Part shown: one piece after another, positions 33,874-44,611 of the stretch
Position numbering within the stretch: position 1 is the first letter of the stretch
Layout of the letters: each line of letters begins with the position of its first letter
The notes under the pieces: generated by a model
What the model saw: the letters and a program-made list of their open reading frames with translations, nothing else
Told to the model about the DNA's origin: nothing
Database searches by the model: none
Position numbers and translations under genes: made by a program
Assembly (NCBI GenBank): GCA_017979445.1
Contig: CM030711.1
Location: 744,001 to 808,000, forward strand
Length of the DNA stretch: 64,000 nt
Source: Akebia trifoliata
Taxonomy: Eukaryota > Streptophyta > Magnoliopsida > Ranunculales > Lardizabalaceae
Direction: 5' to 3'

Positions 33874-36800
33874 TCAAGATTCATTAGACGAGAATGCTCT
33901 CTCTACCTGGAGAGTTAGAAATAGGAACAAAGCCAATGAGATGCAGAGGGCAGCAAGCATCACCACCAACATTGCCTGCAGTGTGATGTGTGGACTCAAA
34001 AAGAACACGACTGCAATCGATGCGCTTTGCCAGAACTTGAGCTGTGCGAAGGCCCCTTCCTGTCCCCCCACAAATAAATAAATTAAAAAAATGATCATCG
34101 AAATGAAAATGTCATGGTTTAAGTTAAACCCATTTAAGTCATATTCCTAAGGATCTATGGATGCAACTACCCGAACTTGGGTCAGGTTGGGCATAGTTAG
34201 CTTGGGTTCGGTTCGAGCAACAAAACAATGCCCTACTTTAATCGGGTTGAGTTCGGGCATAGGTATCAGGCAACCCAATTTGCCCAAAACCAAACTTAAT
34301 ACGGTAATAATTTAAAAATCTCTTATATCTTGGTATCTTTTACATTCACAAAACATATTTCAATATGTATGCTTTTGTTTATCTATATATCAAAACTGAT
34401 GAGTGATTATTTTTCATTAAATAAACAATTGCTTTGTTGTTAATGCATTTATTTATGTAATTCCATATTGCCATACAATGACTATATTACAACTTTAAGT
34501 TTTTTTATTTTAAAATTGCAATTATCTATAAATAAACAGTTAATCATTGTCTCCTTCTGTTTTAAATTTGCTTATAATTTTACATATGTAAATTTTGAAA
34601 TACATTTTTAGAAGAAATAGTTGTAAATTTTAAGTTCTTTTGCATACCCCTTACCTTTATATAAGCCTCATTACTAAATTATCTATTATTAATGAGGAAT
34701 GAATTAACCCGAACAACCTGACTAGGATTGGGTTTGGGTTGACCATAGGCATGGTTGATCCCCAACACGCCCAAGTTGCAGCCTTATAAGGTTCTAATAA
34801 GAATTCCACATTCCTGATTTACCAAAACAGGTGCCCAACCTGTGACTTCAACCAAAGAATTCTCTATGAACTCCCAGGGCATCAGGAAGACAGCTAAGAT
34901 AAAATCCCACACGAGATCCAATAACCCTCAGGAACCCAAACTCATAAATAAAGAACCCCTATTGATCTAAGGATACCCAAAAAACAACACAATACAGAGT
35001 TAAGATGATGTACTTCCTCAAAATTTTGGGCAAGTTCAAGGCCGATTATAACCTAAATAAGAAGAAATATCCAAGTTGAAGGTCCTAAAAGAGCGAGAGG
35101 AAAACCTAAAGAGCGTGGATGGTCATAATAACAGAAGACTTGACTCTGGGCAAAGTCGGTGAGAGATAAGGCATTGTAGTTGTTGTATTATGAGACTAGC
35201 AGAAAGTAACTAAAAACATCAGTTAGAATAGCCTTTGAATGTTTAAACCATTACCATGTCATGCCTGAAGAGCATTCCAAGCAAAGCACTCAGCTGTGTG
35301 TTGAATATCCCGTCACCAATACCCAACATGGCTGCCATGAGAAGTGGGTATACATAGCTAAGTACTCCACTAACTAAGCTGCATTGCAATAGAATAAAAC
35401 ATAGTCCAAAATAAAATTGCTTCAGATCATATGTTACACTTGAAACTATATAAGTTCTACAAGAACTGTAAGAAGAGTAGTTTCCGGGAAAAGTTTACCT
35501 GTATTTCAGTAAAAGCCATAACAGTACAACCAGCTGAATAAATGCTCCCCCAGAGACAATAAGAGTGACTGAAGAGAGACCAGATGTAAATCGCCCAGCA
35601 ACCAATGAACACTGACACAAATAGTCCAACCATACGTTTAGACTAACAAAAACAAAATGATGCCCAGAAATCATTCGTCAAAGAAAAAGAAAAGGTCTTC
35701 TGCATTCTTCACCTGTGGTAAGAAAGACAATAAAACATCATACAGATCAAATTAAATGTTTGACGTCTCTGTCTATATTTACTCCCTATTTGTACTCCTA
35801 CTTATAGGGGCATACGGATATCAAGTTGGGCAATCCAACAGAGGTGTGCATACCATGAAGACCATTGTCACAGAAAAAAGTCCATTTCAACAATTCTAAG
35901 TTCCTAACTTCCTCCAAAGTTCAATTGAAATTGAAAAAATACAGACCATTCAAATAAACTGTTATTTCAAATCAACTTATCATTTTTTTTTTTTTTTTGA
36001 TAACCGGGTATCCCTGTAGACAGCAGACCGGACCTGTATCTGGGCTTTGCCCAGACCATAGACCATGGTCATGTCCAAGGACTAGTCCTGAGGCAAGTGC
36101 AACACCCGCACATCACATGCACCAGGTAAGTGAGGGTGCACCCTTGAGGGTGGCCCCTGAGGAATTAATGCTCATACCGGGTATCGAACTCACAACCTAC
36201 AGGCATTAACTGCTTATCGGTCAAAAATTGCCATTGAGCCAACAACTTATCATTTTTACTTACTATCCATTATCATTTTTTTACTTACTATTGCATCAAA
36301 AACCCCATACACTGCCATTGAACCGCCAACACCTGACACACCAAGAGCTGGTTGTACAATTTCCTTGGTGAATTCAGCCCTGATAAGAAGTCATTGTTAA
36401 ATTTATGAAACACGAGAAAAAAGAAGACAGTATGAGACAGATATTGATCAAGTAATACTCCATAAATTGGCTATTTACCACACAAATGCTTGTTGTAAGC
36501 CTGAATATACAATAAGAGGGATGATTAACAGCATTCGTTTGTCAAACAAAAGAGAAATAGCCAACTCCAAAAGCGAGACCACAGATGAATAAAAACTGGC
36601 AGAAGGTTTGGGTGGTCCCTCCTCTCCTTTACCATCCCTTCTATTTAAAAAACACATTAGAATAGTCCCCAAGGACATGCTAACAAGGAAGACCACAAAT
36701 AACAAGGTTGTGCCACTCGTACTCCCTCCCTGCAGTGATGTCCAAGTATGTCAAATCATCAGCAGAAATTAGGCCATTAAGGCAATAGAAAGTGGACAAT

Positions 36801-39664
36801 TTCATATAGTAAACAAAAACATGAAGTTATAGTTCAAATTATTACAAAATTTTATCTTGAATAATCAAATAAAAGATGTTTTAATCTAGTCCCAACTGGG
36901 GTGCATAAGCACTAATGATGTTAACCATCTCCTCTAGTAAGACCACTAGGAGTTCGTCCATGCCTATGGCATGGACATCCTCTTTGGGGTTAAGGGGATA
37001 AAAACGGAAAAAGAAAGGAACACAAGCATCTTCTTTGGGGTTGAAGGGGTAAAAGAGGAAAGATAGTAAAGTTAAAAGGGGAGAAGAGGAAAGGTGGGGT
37101 AGTGTGGACCCCACTCCATTATAGTTGGATGGGATGTTTATCCCCCCACAAAACTGTAATTGGAGTGGAACCAACCGGTGTGTTCTATTATATAGATTTT
37201 AATAGAAAAAAAACCTAAAACTTAATCTTCACAAGATTACCATCTACAAATGTACTATTCCATTTAGCATATTTATCCCCTTCTTATAAAAGCTTGTAGT
37301 CATCCTGTACCTAGTAATTATTCTATGCTATGTACCTACCCAAGCACACACGCATACACACACACACACACACACACATTCTATGTCTGTACAAATTCTA
37401 TGTTAACTCTTTGTCTTCTTACTGACCCAACCACAATACCAGGGGCAGATTTACAGTGGGGCCAATGGGGGCACTTGCCCCCAAAATAATGAGCTATCGC
37501 AGCAGATAACAACGGTGGATATAGAAATCTGTTACTATTGCCCCACAATTTTTTTTTAAACTCTTAGTTACCCCCATGTGAGTAAAATATTGGCCCCGTC
37601 CCTCAACAATACCATCCCTTAATGCTCCGAGTCCCTAAATTACAGGTGGCTAATGAATCCTATTTTCGAACTCAGCTTCCTTACTGTCACTAGCCTTGCC
37701 TAATGCAGGAACCCTTAGTTATCTCTTGAGATTTTAAAGCCTAAAGGCTTGCAAAGAAGAAGCATAACACACTGCTAGTTTAATTGAAGAATCCAAAAAC
37801 AAAAAAATGATAAAAAAAACTAAAACTCTGTGGATTGAAGTCATTCTGTGACAATTGCAAATAAAAGTTATATGTACAATTGTAAAAAATTAGTCCATAT
37901 AGCCTATGTTGAAATATTTATAGCATCCCTTTTACATAGGCATGTCTATTCAACCACCAAAATATAATGACAAATCAGTAATTAATTGAATCATGTCAGT
38001 ACAATAACTGAAACTTAACACAAAAAAGAAAAGACATACTTCTCCATCTCTCAACAGAGCCAGTGAAAGCAGATTTCCAAGGAGCTGCAACATTGAAAAA
38101 TACAGCATTACAACTAAAGCATAAGCGTCACTTAGCAAATAAATAAATAAAAACTTAAGCATAAACATCTAACAGAATCCATAAAAGACTACTCTTTTAG
38201 AAACAACATCTAATTAGACTCATTAGAAGTGCACCTGGTGACTTGCAAACAATCCCCAAAATTCTCCATTGAAGGTACCAATGATAGTTCCTTCATGTAA
38301 CTGGTAATGTATTGCGTGGCTGTGTGCAGTTGAAGTGAGATATGTCCCCTGATGGACCAGAATAAGCACACATTAATCTGTTCCTTCAATTCCATCAATT
38401 TCTTAGAAAATAAAGATATGGAAGAAACTCTGAACATGATGTTAGCCTACCTGCCCAACCCAGATTATTGAAGCAGCAAAACCAAGGTATAGAGCAGCGG
38501 GCACCATTGTATACCTATACAAAGGTATTTTACACGTAGTGAGCTAAATCTGTGAGTTTAAAGTTGTCTTCAAGCCACAAAAATCGCCGCACATAAAAAC
38601 ATAAACATGTTAGAAAGACTCTATAAATAAATGAGTAATGCTCATCCAACTGGTGACCCAAAGATCAATAAGTAGTTATATATTCTATGTAACAATTTAG
38701 CAACAACTAGACGGTAATGGTGCAAAGAGTTCAGCCCTTATTTCTTGGGGTCATAATTCACTACCACCACTATGGTACCCTTCTTTTTGGACCCTATAAA
38801 GCCCTTTTCTCGAAGTTGTCCCTTTTAGGCTCAAACCCAAGACGTGATGCTGGCTCTGATACATGGTTTTAATACTTGTTTTGACGTCTCATCTCGTTCA
38901 TGAACGAGACCAAGTTGTCTTGGACGAGATATCCAATTTATTTGAGTGGTCTTGGATGAGATTTAAAAAAATAACCTTAGAATTAGAACAAGCCTTGTCT
39001 TTGAGACAACTTGTCAACTCATCTCGTTGGTGGATGATACCGAGACAACTTGGACAAGTCATCTCGGTCTCGGACGAGATTTAAAACCATGCTCTGATAC
39101 CATTTTAGGTACGAAATCTAATAAATACACCAAAACCATATAGGCCATCATTGTGCGGAACGTTACGACCTTTAACTCTTGTGATCGTAAGTACTAACAC
39201 ATACCATGATGGTTTCAAATTTGCCGCTATGAACAACCAATACCCAGTAGTGCCGAGGATCAAAGCGTTCTTCGATCCCAGCATTCGGACCACCGTCGAT
39301 GCCACTAAAGAGAAGAATGTGAAGGAGACGTACAAAATCCCCAGTGATGTAGTGCCCAAATCTTCCTCCTGAACATAAATACAAATTAGAAAAAAACCTA
39401 AAATGCAAATTTTCAAAACTATCACAATGAATCAAAATTATGGTTGAAACATCAAACGAAATTCGAAAACCGTAAATTACTGAAACAGAAGCTCACCGTA
39501 TTGACTGTACTTTCCAAATTCTGAGCAGCTCCATATGCTAGAAATATCAACAAGAACGCACAGCTCAAGATATGAACATCTCTAGTGTGATTTAGAGGGG
39601 ATTCTAATGGAGAATCCAAGGAAACAAGTGGTGCTTCTTCTTCTCGGGAATCAAGAGAATCCAT
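33874..39664 (-). CDS. UNC93-like membrane protein
   Basis: It is a major-facilitator-like protein of the UNC93 family; plant members are linked to K+ homeostasis and ABA response, but its transport role is not proven. Ten exons join in frame to 439 aa: 39664-39497, 39368-39205, 38514-38451, 38348-38235, 38084-38040, 36729-36479, 36379-36289, 35611-35499, 35378-35255, 34059-33874. The N-terminus MDSLDSREEEAPLVS is acidic with a possible dileucine-type sorting signal. It leads into HILSCAFLLIFLAYGAAQNL (30-49). Further motifs are LGILYVSF, GTTGYWLF, IIWVGQGTYLTS, FNGEFWGLFASHQLLGNLL, YSGLQQAFVWAEF and LGIGDGIFNTQLSALLG, giving 11-12 helices. Length equals the Arabidopsis homologue (about 437). 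The ATG at 39664 is chosen by homology; an in-frame upstream ATG (39685) would add seven residues. Introns carry a SINE, hAT elements and an F-type MITE. Confidence 0.94.
34150..34795. mobile_element. hAT-like repeat in the last UNC93 intron
   Basis: GGATGCAACTACCCGAACTTGGG-like sequence at the left mirrors CGCCCAAGTTGCAGCC at the right. The interior is AT-rich, with GGGTTGGG/CCCAACC words near both ends. I found no clean duplication; the boundaries are estimates. Confidence 0.4.
35986..36243 (-). mobile_element. SINE, Pol III type
   Basis: Read on the minus strand it starts GGCTCAATGGCAATTTTTGA and reaches a good B box (GTTCGATACCC, 36180s). It then runs through AATTAATGCTC-complement and GTGATGTGCGGG-type blocks to a tail represented by a T-run on the plus strand (35984-35998). 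A copy of the same family in the opposite orientation lies at 55465-55715. Confidence 0.7.
37355..37378. repeat. (AC)n microsatellite
   Basis: About 12 AC units in UNC93 intron 5. Confidence 0.85.
37441..37605. mobile_element. hAT-type MITE with perfect 8-bp duplication
   Basis: ACAATACC occurs directly on both sides (37433-37440, 37606-37613). The ends AGGGGCAGATTTAC and TGAGGGACGGGGCC (other strand) are imperfect inverted repeats; GTGGGGCCAATG and its mirror ATTGGCCCC support the fold. It is 165 bp, non-coding, in UNC93 intron 5. Confidence 0.75.
38863..39090. mobile_element. Inverted-repeat MITE, type F1, with perfect 10-bp duplication
   Basis: GCTCTGATAC is found intact on both sides (38853-38862, 39091-39100). 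The ends ATGGTTTTAA and TTAAAACCAT are exact 10-bp inverted repeats. The interior is rich in GTCTCATCTCGTTCATGAACG and CTCGGACGAGAT words. The duplication length suggests Mutator-type mobilisation. It lies in UNC93 intron 2. The target site matches GCTCTGATACCA, the complement of a tRNA-iMet primer site. Confidence 0.85.
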
Positions 39665-42148
39665 GGCTTCGAATTCACACCACAATTGCTCCCAAATCAG
39701 AAACCAAGATCATTAAATAAAGAAATAAAACCCTAATTGCAGTCCGTGAGTTAAAAATCAAAATGAGTGGATTGCTTGCTGCCGGCCAGAATCTTGCGAG
39801 CTAAAAGACATACAAAAGAGTATAGATTCGAAATGGATTTCGTTCATCTTTCATGCATTGTTTCGATTTGTTTACTCCATAAACCCTAATTCCATCGAAG
39901 AGATCGAAGAATCTCAAAACAAAAAATGATGATTTGGGTTTCTGCTTCGTCTCCTGTGCTGCTCTCGACGTCGAAGACTTTGAAATAAAATATAAAATTA
40001 AAAATATATTACAGATTTTGGTGAGTATTTGAGATACCCCTCCATATGTTTTCGAATTGATGCCATGCCCCTTGATCTCAGTCTTCTATAATAGATTCAC
40101 TGAAAATGACCTAGATGCCCGGTCTCCAACCTCTAGCCAATATTAGGGGTGGCAATTCTTAACCGCTCCGGTAAACACAACTCGAAAAGGATATGAAATT
40201 AATGAGTTTGAATTGATCCTAATAGAATTCGAGCTGTAATTGTGTCGATTGGTCATACCTGGTTATCAAACAAGTTGTGTCCACGCTAGGGATGTCAAGC
40301 TAGTTTGATATGTTTAATTAACGTGTCATGTCGACTTATGTATAACCCCGACCTTTGTAAAACTCATTTAAATCAAGAAACATAAGTTAATCAACTTATA
40401 ATCACGTTGATTCGCATATAACCCAACATGATCCTATTTAAAGTTTGTGCATAAGTTAAGTAAGTTTTAATCGTCTTAGGTTGACGGGTTATGTGAGTCA
40501 ACCTGAACACGACACAATCCAATATATTTATTAAACAAGTTACACAGGTTATGTCGTGTTACTTGTTAATAAATGATTTGAGTTCGATCTAAGATTTTGA
40601 CGTGATTATTAAACGGGTAGAGTTCAAGTTGGGTAAATTTTCGGAATACATTTACATCAATATGATACAAGATGACCCATTGACACCACAACATGAAAAA
40701 AAAAAAAAAAAAAAAACCCATATCCAACATATCAAGGCATTAAATTTTTCATTGTGATTTTTTGTAAAGGGTTGAAATTGTCAAATTAATGGAAGATGGG
40801 AGAAATTCAACAGCTCTAACACGTCGAATCTAGGGAACATAAAAATTTTCAACAGTCCCGAGTCTTCAAAATTCAATTTCCAAAATTTGTGGGCCTTGAC
40901 CTGTTGAATTTTTCTGTCGAATCTTCCAATTTTCACATAGTGCACCCTTAGAAAAAATCGGATTGTTTTATTCTCCAAACCTATCATTTTAGACACTGTA
41001 GATAAAATTCGTTTACCTTTCTTCAACTTTGAGATTCTCTCACTTCAAATCTAAAGGCACGATAGGATTTTAGGGAAAATGATTTCACGCCCTTTCAAGA
41101 TGGGAGAAATAGTTTCAAAGCGACTTTTCTATTTTTCCTAGTTAAGGTTTACATTTTCATGTTAATTTAGTTAGGTTTGAAACAAGTGTTTTAAGATAAG
41201 ATTGAATATATTAAAAACAATTTATCATAGAGTTTCAAGAGATTATATATAATGAATTTTAGGGAGAAAAATTAAAAAACTTCAGGTGAAGGTCGAAGAA
41301 AAGGACATTTAAATAATTTTTATTGACCTATATTAGAAGACCGTGGTTTGAGGGTAGTATGTCATTTATTTGAAAACATAAGGGGGTATCTAAAAAAATT
41401 GATCACAACGTGGAAATTACGTGATCCTAAAATATTCCATAAGCTATATCAATAGTTGCTTAACCTTATTGCCATATTTTTATGTGAAACCCTTTCCTTA
41501 CAAACATAGTAAGATTTTGACCCTTACTAAATGTCATTTTACTTAAATGGATTAACACATCAGAAATCCAATACCACAGCCCTCAAGTTTCATCGAAAAA
41601 CTTGGATAAAAAAAAAATTCAAAAAACAATTTATTTTGAACTAGATCCAAGGATTTGAAAATGGACAGTTACCGAACTTTCACATAACCCTCAAACTTAA
41701 AACTGAAATTCAATAGTGAAAAATAATTTAAATTTTTTTTATTTATAGAGTTCCATCCTCTACAACCCTGAAGTATCAGATCATGTTTTTGGATGTCAAA
41801 AGATGAGCTCAGCAACTTTTAATAAGGGTGAAATCCTTACTAACCTAGTAAGGTCAGGGGGGACTCTACTCTTATAAATTACAAACCTTTAAATTATTAA
41901 AAATGGACAATTTTTTATATCGCAAAATTTTGATGAATCAATGCGTTTGGACAATTCAAAGTGACTTTCTCGCTCAATTTCCTTTGAGGCTCAGATGAGT
42001 GCACAAGTGTATTTGATTTTCAAACAAATTATATTGCTTGACGTGCACTCTTCCTCTAATGCGTAGACTTGTGAGATTACTTGATGGAGACAAGGATGCT
42101 GAAATGAATAGTTAAAAAACAGGGGTAATTTTATTATATCAGGTTCCT

Positions 42149-42218
42149 AGCAGCCATTTTTAAGGATGGGAGCCAAAATTTATCCAATATAGGTTAAAAT
42201 TTTCAGACTGGACTGATC

Positions 42219-42253
<35 letters not shown>

Positions 42254-42521
42254 GGATGATCTCCTCATCATATTAATCATTCTCACACAAAAAATCAGCC
42301 TGTTCCTAAAGTTCTAACCTCATCAAAAGTGGTTTATACAAATTTACGATAAAAAATGACGGGACAAGATTCTCCAACTTCTAAATTAGAGTTAGCAGTT
42401 TCAGAATAGGCTGATCTTTTGCAGATGATCTCCTCACCATAGAGATCATCCTCACAAAAATTAGTCCATTAAATGACTTATAACCCATATAAGACAAATT
42501 TTAACTCCGTAATGGCCGCCA
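42149..42521. mobile_element. MITE, type E2
   Basis: It shares with E1 the modules GATGATCTCCTCA, CACAAAAAATCAGC, CATCAAAAGTGGTTTA and their inverted counterparts. Its ends (TAGCAGCCATT and GGCGGCCATTACGG on the other strand) are unrelated to E1 and E3. A (GT)n(GA)n microsatellite (42219-42254) has expanded inside it. Confidence 0.55.
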
Positions 42522-42957
42522 AAGTTTTCAAATTGATGATGTAGATTAATAGAGAAAATACGTCTCAACTTTATGTAGTAACAAAGTTTCAAAATGCTGC
42601 TCAACTTTTTTAAGTTTCAAAATTGTTAAGTTGAGAAGCTTCATTCTTTAGAGAAAAGTTTTGATTTATTTGGTAATTCTTGTTGGTTTCTTCTTTTGTT
42701 TTTTCAAAACCCCATGTATCCTATACTTGATGGCAAAGTCAGCAAAAAATACATATTTATTTCCTTCCCATTGATTTATTTAATGGTATCCCCAATCCTT
42801 CGAATATCTCAATACCGATATTGAAGGAGTGAGCTAAAGGTCGAGAGTATTTGGATAAATTCTCATTAATCTCTAACCAAAGCCCATGGTCAACGAGGTA
42901 TGCCATCACTTTGAAACTCAGATAAAATTCTCTAAATGTTTCATAAAATTTTCCGAA

Positions 42958-43417
42958 TAAGGAACTAAGAGGGTCATGGGGCTAAATTGGAGTACGACAC
43001 ACCCAAGAGTGGAGGAAAATATACACTCAACACTTCGCCTCACTCGTAGAGGTGGAAAGATTCAAATCCATGCCTTGTACAAACTTAGCGCTTTTATACC
43101 ATGTTAATTAACCAACTACTCCAAAAGACCAATCTTTGAAGATCGGGAGAATTATAAATATAAGGTCATAGGGCTTAACTGGGATATGAAACACCCGAGA
43201 GTGGAGGAAAAATGTATATTCAACACTCCTCCTTACTCATAAGAGTGAAAAGATTCGAACCCATGACTTATATAAACCTAACGCTCTGATACCATGTTAA
43301 CCAACCCAACTACTCCAAAAGACAGACCTTTTGGAGAAGGGGAGAACTATGAGTATAAGAGGGTCACAGTGCTTGACTGATGCATGACACACTCAAGAGT
43401 GGAGGAAAATATACACC
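42958..43417 (-). mobile_element. TRIM-like LTR element in tandem arrangement (three LTRs, two internal domains)
   Basis: On the minus strand, LTR 1 (about 43417-43295, start truncated) ends TTAACA and is followed directly by TGGTATCAGAGC (43294-43283), the tRNA-iMet primer site. A tiny internal domain of about 57 bp ends in a purine tract (AAGGAGGAG) right before LTR 2 (43225-43102, TGTTGAATATAC...TTAACA). Next come a degenerate primer site (TGGTATAAAAGC), another internal domain, and a truncated LTR 3 starting at 43032 (TGTTGAGTGTATA). Order, ends (TG..CA), PBS and PPT all fit a terminal-repeat retrotransposon in miniature. Nothing is coded. Confidence 0.75.
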
Positions 43418-44611
43418 TTCAAAAGAATAAGGAAAATTCGCAAAATTCAGCTTCAGTGCTCTGAGTCCAGACTTGTTTGGTCATGCAATTGTTGTAGAAT
43501 GTAAGTATCCAAATCATTATCTTCATCTACACATTGTCCTAATTATTGAGATCCACAACATGAATCCAATTTCATCATTCAACTCTATCTACAAGTACAG
43601 CTACATCTTTTACGAGATTGAAAGATCCAAATGCTTCCTCAAGGCCATCCATTGTGTTTCTGTTCTCCTTTATTTGTCATCGAGAAGGTTCTCAGCCATT
43701 GCCAACAAGTGTGTGAGCGATGAATCTCTCGTAATTTACTTTAAAACTGAATAAAAATTGAAATTTCAAGGTCAGGTTCTAAATTTTTAGAGTTTGCTCG
43801 ACCAGAAACCTCAACCTTCTATAGACATGAAGAGTTTCTAGGTTCTAACTGACACAAACTGTTTCTAGGCACTTTGAGCAACTGTGGCCATGGTAGACAA
43901 CTTCGCCAATACAAGTGTTGAAGTCAATCCATCAGATTGGGTTCCAGCTTTGGACCCATAAAATAGTTCAAAGGAATTGAGCCATGGAATCAAAGAAAAA
44001 TGAACATGGATTAGATTTTGGTAGTTCATTACTTCTGAAACTAACTTCTCAGAGCGATTTCCACTAAAATTCACCATACAATGTTCAGCTTATATGCATT
44101 TTCTAAGTCGCTTGAGTAACAATGAATCAGTTATTTAGTCTCTTTCAACTTTAACAATTGATCATAGAGTTTTCTTGAGAGTTTTAAAATGTTTCTTAAT
44201 TAACACTCGAGACAACTTTCATACACCAAAATTCAAGGAAAAAATAAATGATAGGTTATGTTGAATCTAACCATAACTAATGGTATCAGTTTTGTCGATG
44301 ATCGCAGTTTGTATCAAAGCTTAACACATTAAGAACATAAAATGAATTAGAGTTTTGAACCTAAACTTAAGAGGTAGTAGAATACGAGAATTTACCCAAA
44401 AAGTTGTAGATCATCCCCCATTGAGAACTCCAGCTCTAGCTTGATGTAATATTCAGTACAAGGAAAGTTCTTATGTTGATTCAAATAAGACTAATGTTAC
44501 AAGATTAAATATTTCTCCCTTTAAGATGCATGCCACACGTATTAATTCATGCAAAGATGTCATTATTTTTCATATTAGCACGCTCGGCAGGAAATTTCTT
44601 GGGTTGGATCA

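Larger units (their letters stand above)
39690..44600. other. Intergenic between UNC93-like and PPR genes
   Basis: It holds the UNC93 promoter, a hAT-like region at about 40147-40700 (left end TAGGGGTGGCAATT, internal TAGGGATGTCAAG), repeat-derived AT-rich DNA, the E2 element and the TRIM array. Short frames at 43473-43754 and 43865-44077 have no recognisable domain and are not called as genes. Confidence 0.45.

Noticed and set aside
43473..43754. 93-residue plus-strand frame
   Set aside because: No domain, no splice context, and no relation to the neighbouring PPR gene; cannot be supported as a gene.
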